Shown here piece by piece: positions 13,071-13,566 of a stretch of DNA of 13,566 nucleotides (position 1 is its first letter; every line of letters starts with the position of its first letter). The stretch is from the NCBI GenBank assembly GCA_009779045.1, contig WREZ01000014.1, positions 1 to 13,566 on the forward strand. Reading direction: 5' to 3'. The position numbers and the translations under genes were made by a program. The DNA comes from Candidatus Bathycorpusculum sp. GTDB lineage: Archaea; Thermoproteota; Bathyarchaeia; Bathyarchaeales; Bathycorpusculaceae. The notes below the pieces were generated by a model, which saw nothing but the letters and a program-made list of their open reading frames with translations, did not search any database and was not told where the DNA came from.

Positions 13071-13566
13071 CTGTTCTTCAATATACGGGTGGTACCACGG
13101 GCACTCCGAAGGGTGTTATGTTGACTCATGTTAATCTTGTTTCAAACGCGTTGGCTTTTGCTTCATGGTTAAAGGGCAATTCAAGGGATGTTTTTTTGTC
13201 TGTGTTGCCGTTTTTTCATGTGTATGGCATGATGGCTAGCATGATAACGCCAGTTAGTTTAGGTGCAGAAATGGTGTTGTTACCCAAATTTGATCCGATT
13301 CAAAGTTTACAGGCTATCTCGCAACAGAGGGTAACGGTTTTTTGTGGTTCACCAACTATGTATACAATGCTGCTTTCAAGTTCAGAGTTTGAAAAGTGTG
13401 ATTTATCATCAGTTAGAGTGTGTATCTCAGGTGCGTCTTCTTTATCTTCTCAGGTTCAGAAACGGTTCATACAGGCAGGGGTTTTTCTTGTAGAAGGGTA
13501 TGGATTAACAGAAGCATCGCCTATTACTCATTGCACACCTATAGATACGTCAATAAATGCAGTAAA
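13067..13566 (+). CDS. Acyl-CoA synthetase, continuation in shifted frame, cut by the window end
   Basis: From 13067 the frame is open to the last base (166 codons and two bases). It starts LAVLQYTGGTTGTPKGVMLTH, which is the AMP-binding P-loop of the ANL superfamily (motif A3), then PFFHVYGMMA, the GSPTMYTMLLSS region, SVRVCISGASSL, and EGYGLTEASPITH (motif A5, adenylate binding). It joins the upstream frame exactly at the place where the family reads D-L-A-V-L-Q-Y-T-G-G. The first in-frame ATG (13118) falls after the P-loop, so it is not an independent gene. The C-terminal domain lies beyond the window. Confidence 0.85.

Noticed and set aside
13060..13075. Programmed -1 frameshift in the acyl-CoA synthetase
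   Set aside because: There is no X-XXY-YYZ slippery heptamer and no clear hairpin after it; a lost T by mutation or sequencing error explains the break more simply.
1..13566. CRISPR array, insertion sequence, prophage or defence island
   Set aside because: No regularly spaced repeats, transposase, integrase, terminal repeats or defence-type domains are seen; the genes are core housekeeping and metabolic ones.

Overview
This AT-rich window comes from an archaeon. The evidence is a long ribosomal-protein cluster with archaeal/eukaryotic-type members (eS4, eL32, eL19, zinc-type uS14, uS17 with a Cys-containing N-terminus), an RNase P Rpp29 gene inside the cluster, and a tRNA-Met gene with a bulge-helix-bulge intron. 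The gene order and low-complexity tails on several ribosomal proteins suggest a TACK-type lineage, possibly Bathyarchaeia. That placement is a guess from memory and no phylogeny was run.

Layout. 1-324: no gene found; AT-rich, with a perfect inverted repeat and an A/T-tract that fits a terminator for the operon to its right. 325-8724, minus strand: 17 genes transcribed right to left, uL22-uS3-uL29-Rpp29-uS17-uL14-uL24-eS4-uL5-uS14-uS8-uL6-eL32-eL19-uL18-uS5-uL30. They overlap or lie 1-15 nt apart, many through TAATG junctions or Shine-Dalgarno sequences that overlap the upstream stop codon. The usual upstream partners (uL3-uL4-uL23-uL2-uS19) and downstream partners (uL15-secY) are not here: the cluster is cut by intergenic DNA on both sides. 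8725-9059: divergent promoter region with a 16-bp palindromic TATA-like element. 9060-10566, plus strand: an unrecognised membrane-anchored coiled-coil protein overlapping ribose-5-phosphate isomerase A. 10653-10760: elongator tRNA-Met(CAT), apparently interrupted by a 30-nt intron in the variable region. 10830-12008, minus strand: a long-form F420-0:glutamate ligase (CofE)-family protein. 12009-12521: intergenic, with promoter-like elements and a 30-codon remnant resembling an AbrB/SpoVT DNA-binding domain. 12522-window end, plus strand: an acyl-CoA synthetase (AMP-dependent ligase) split by an apparent one-base deletion just before its P-loop.

The minus-strand operon makes a co-regulated block of both ribosomal subunits plus one RNase P subunit, so it ties ribosome assembly to tRNA 5' processing. 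The other genes (pentose phosphate metabolism, a cofactor-ligase-like enzyme, acyl-CoA activation) look like ordinary metabolic neighbours. I see no CRISPR array, insertion sequence, phage gene or defence system. The best leads are the variable-loop tRNA intron, an 11-mer (TTATACATATG) recurring only between genes, the unknown gene divergent from the ribosomal operon, and the frame break in the acyl-CoA synthetase.
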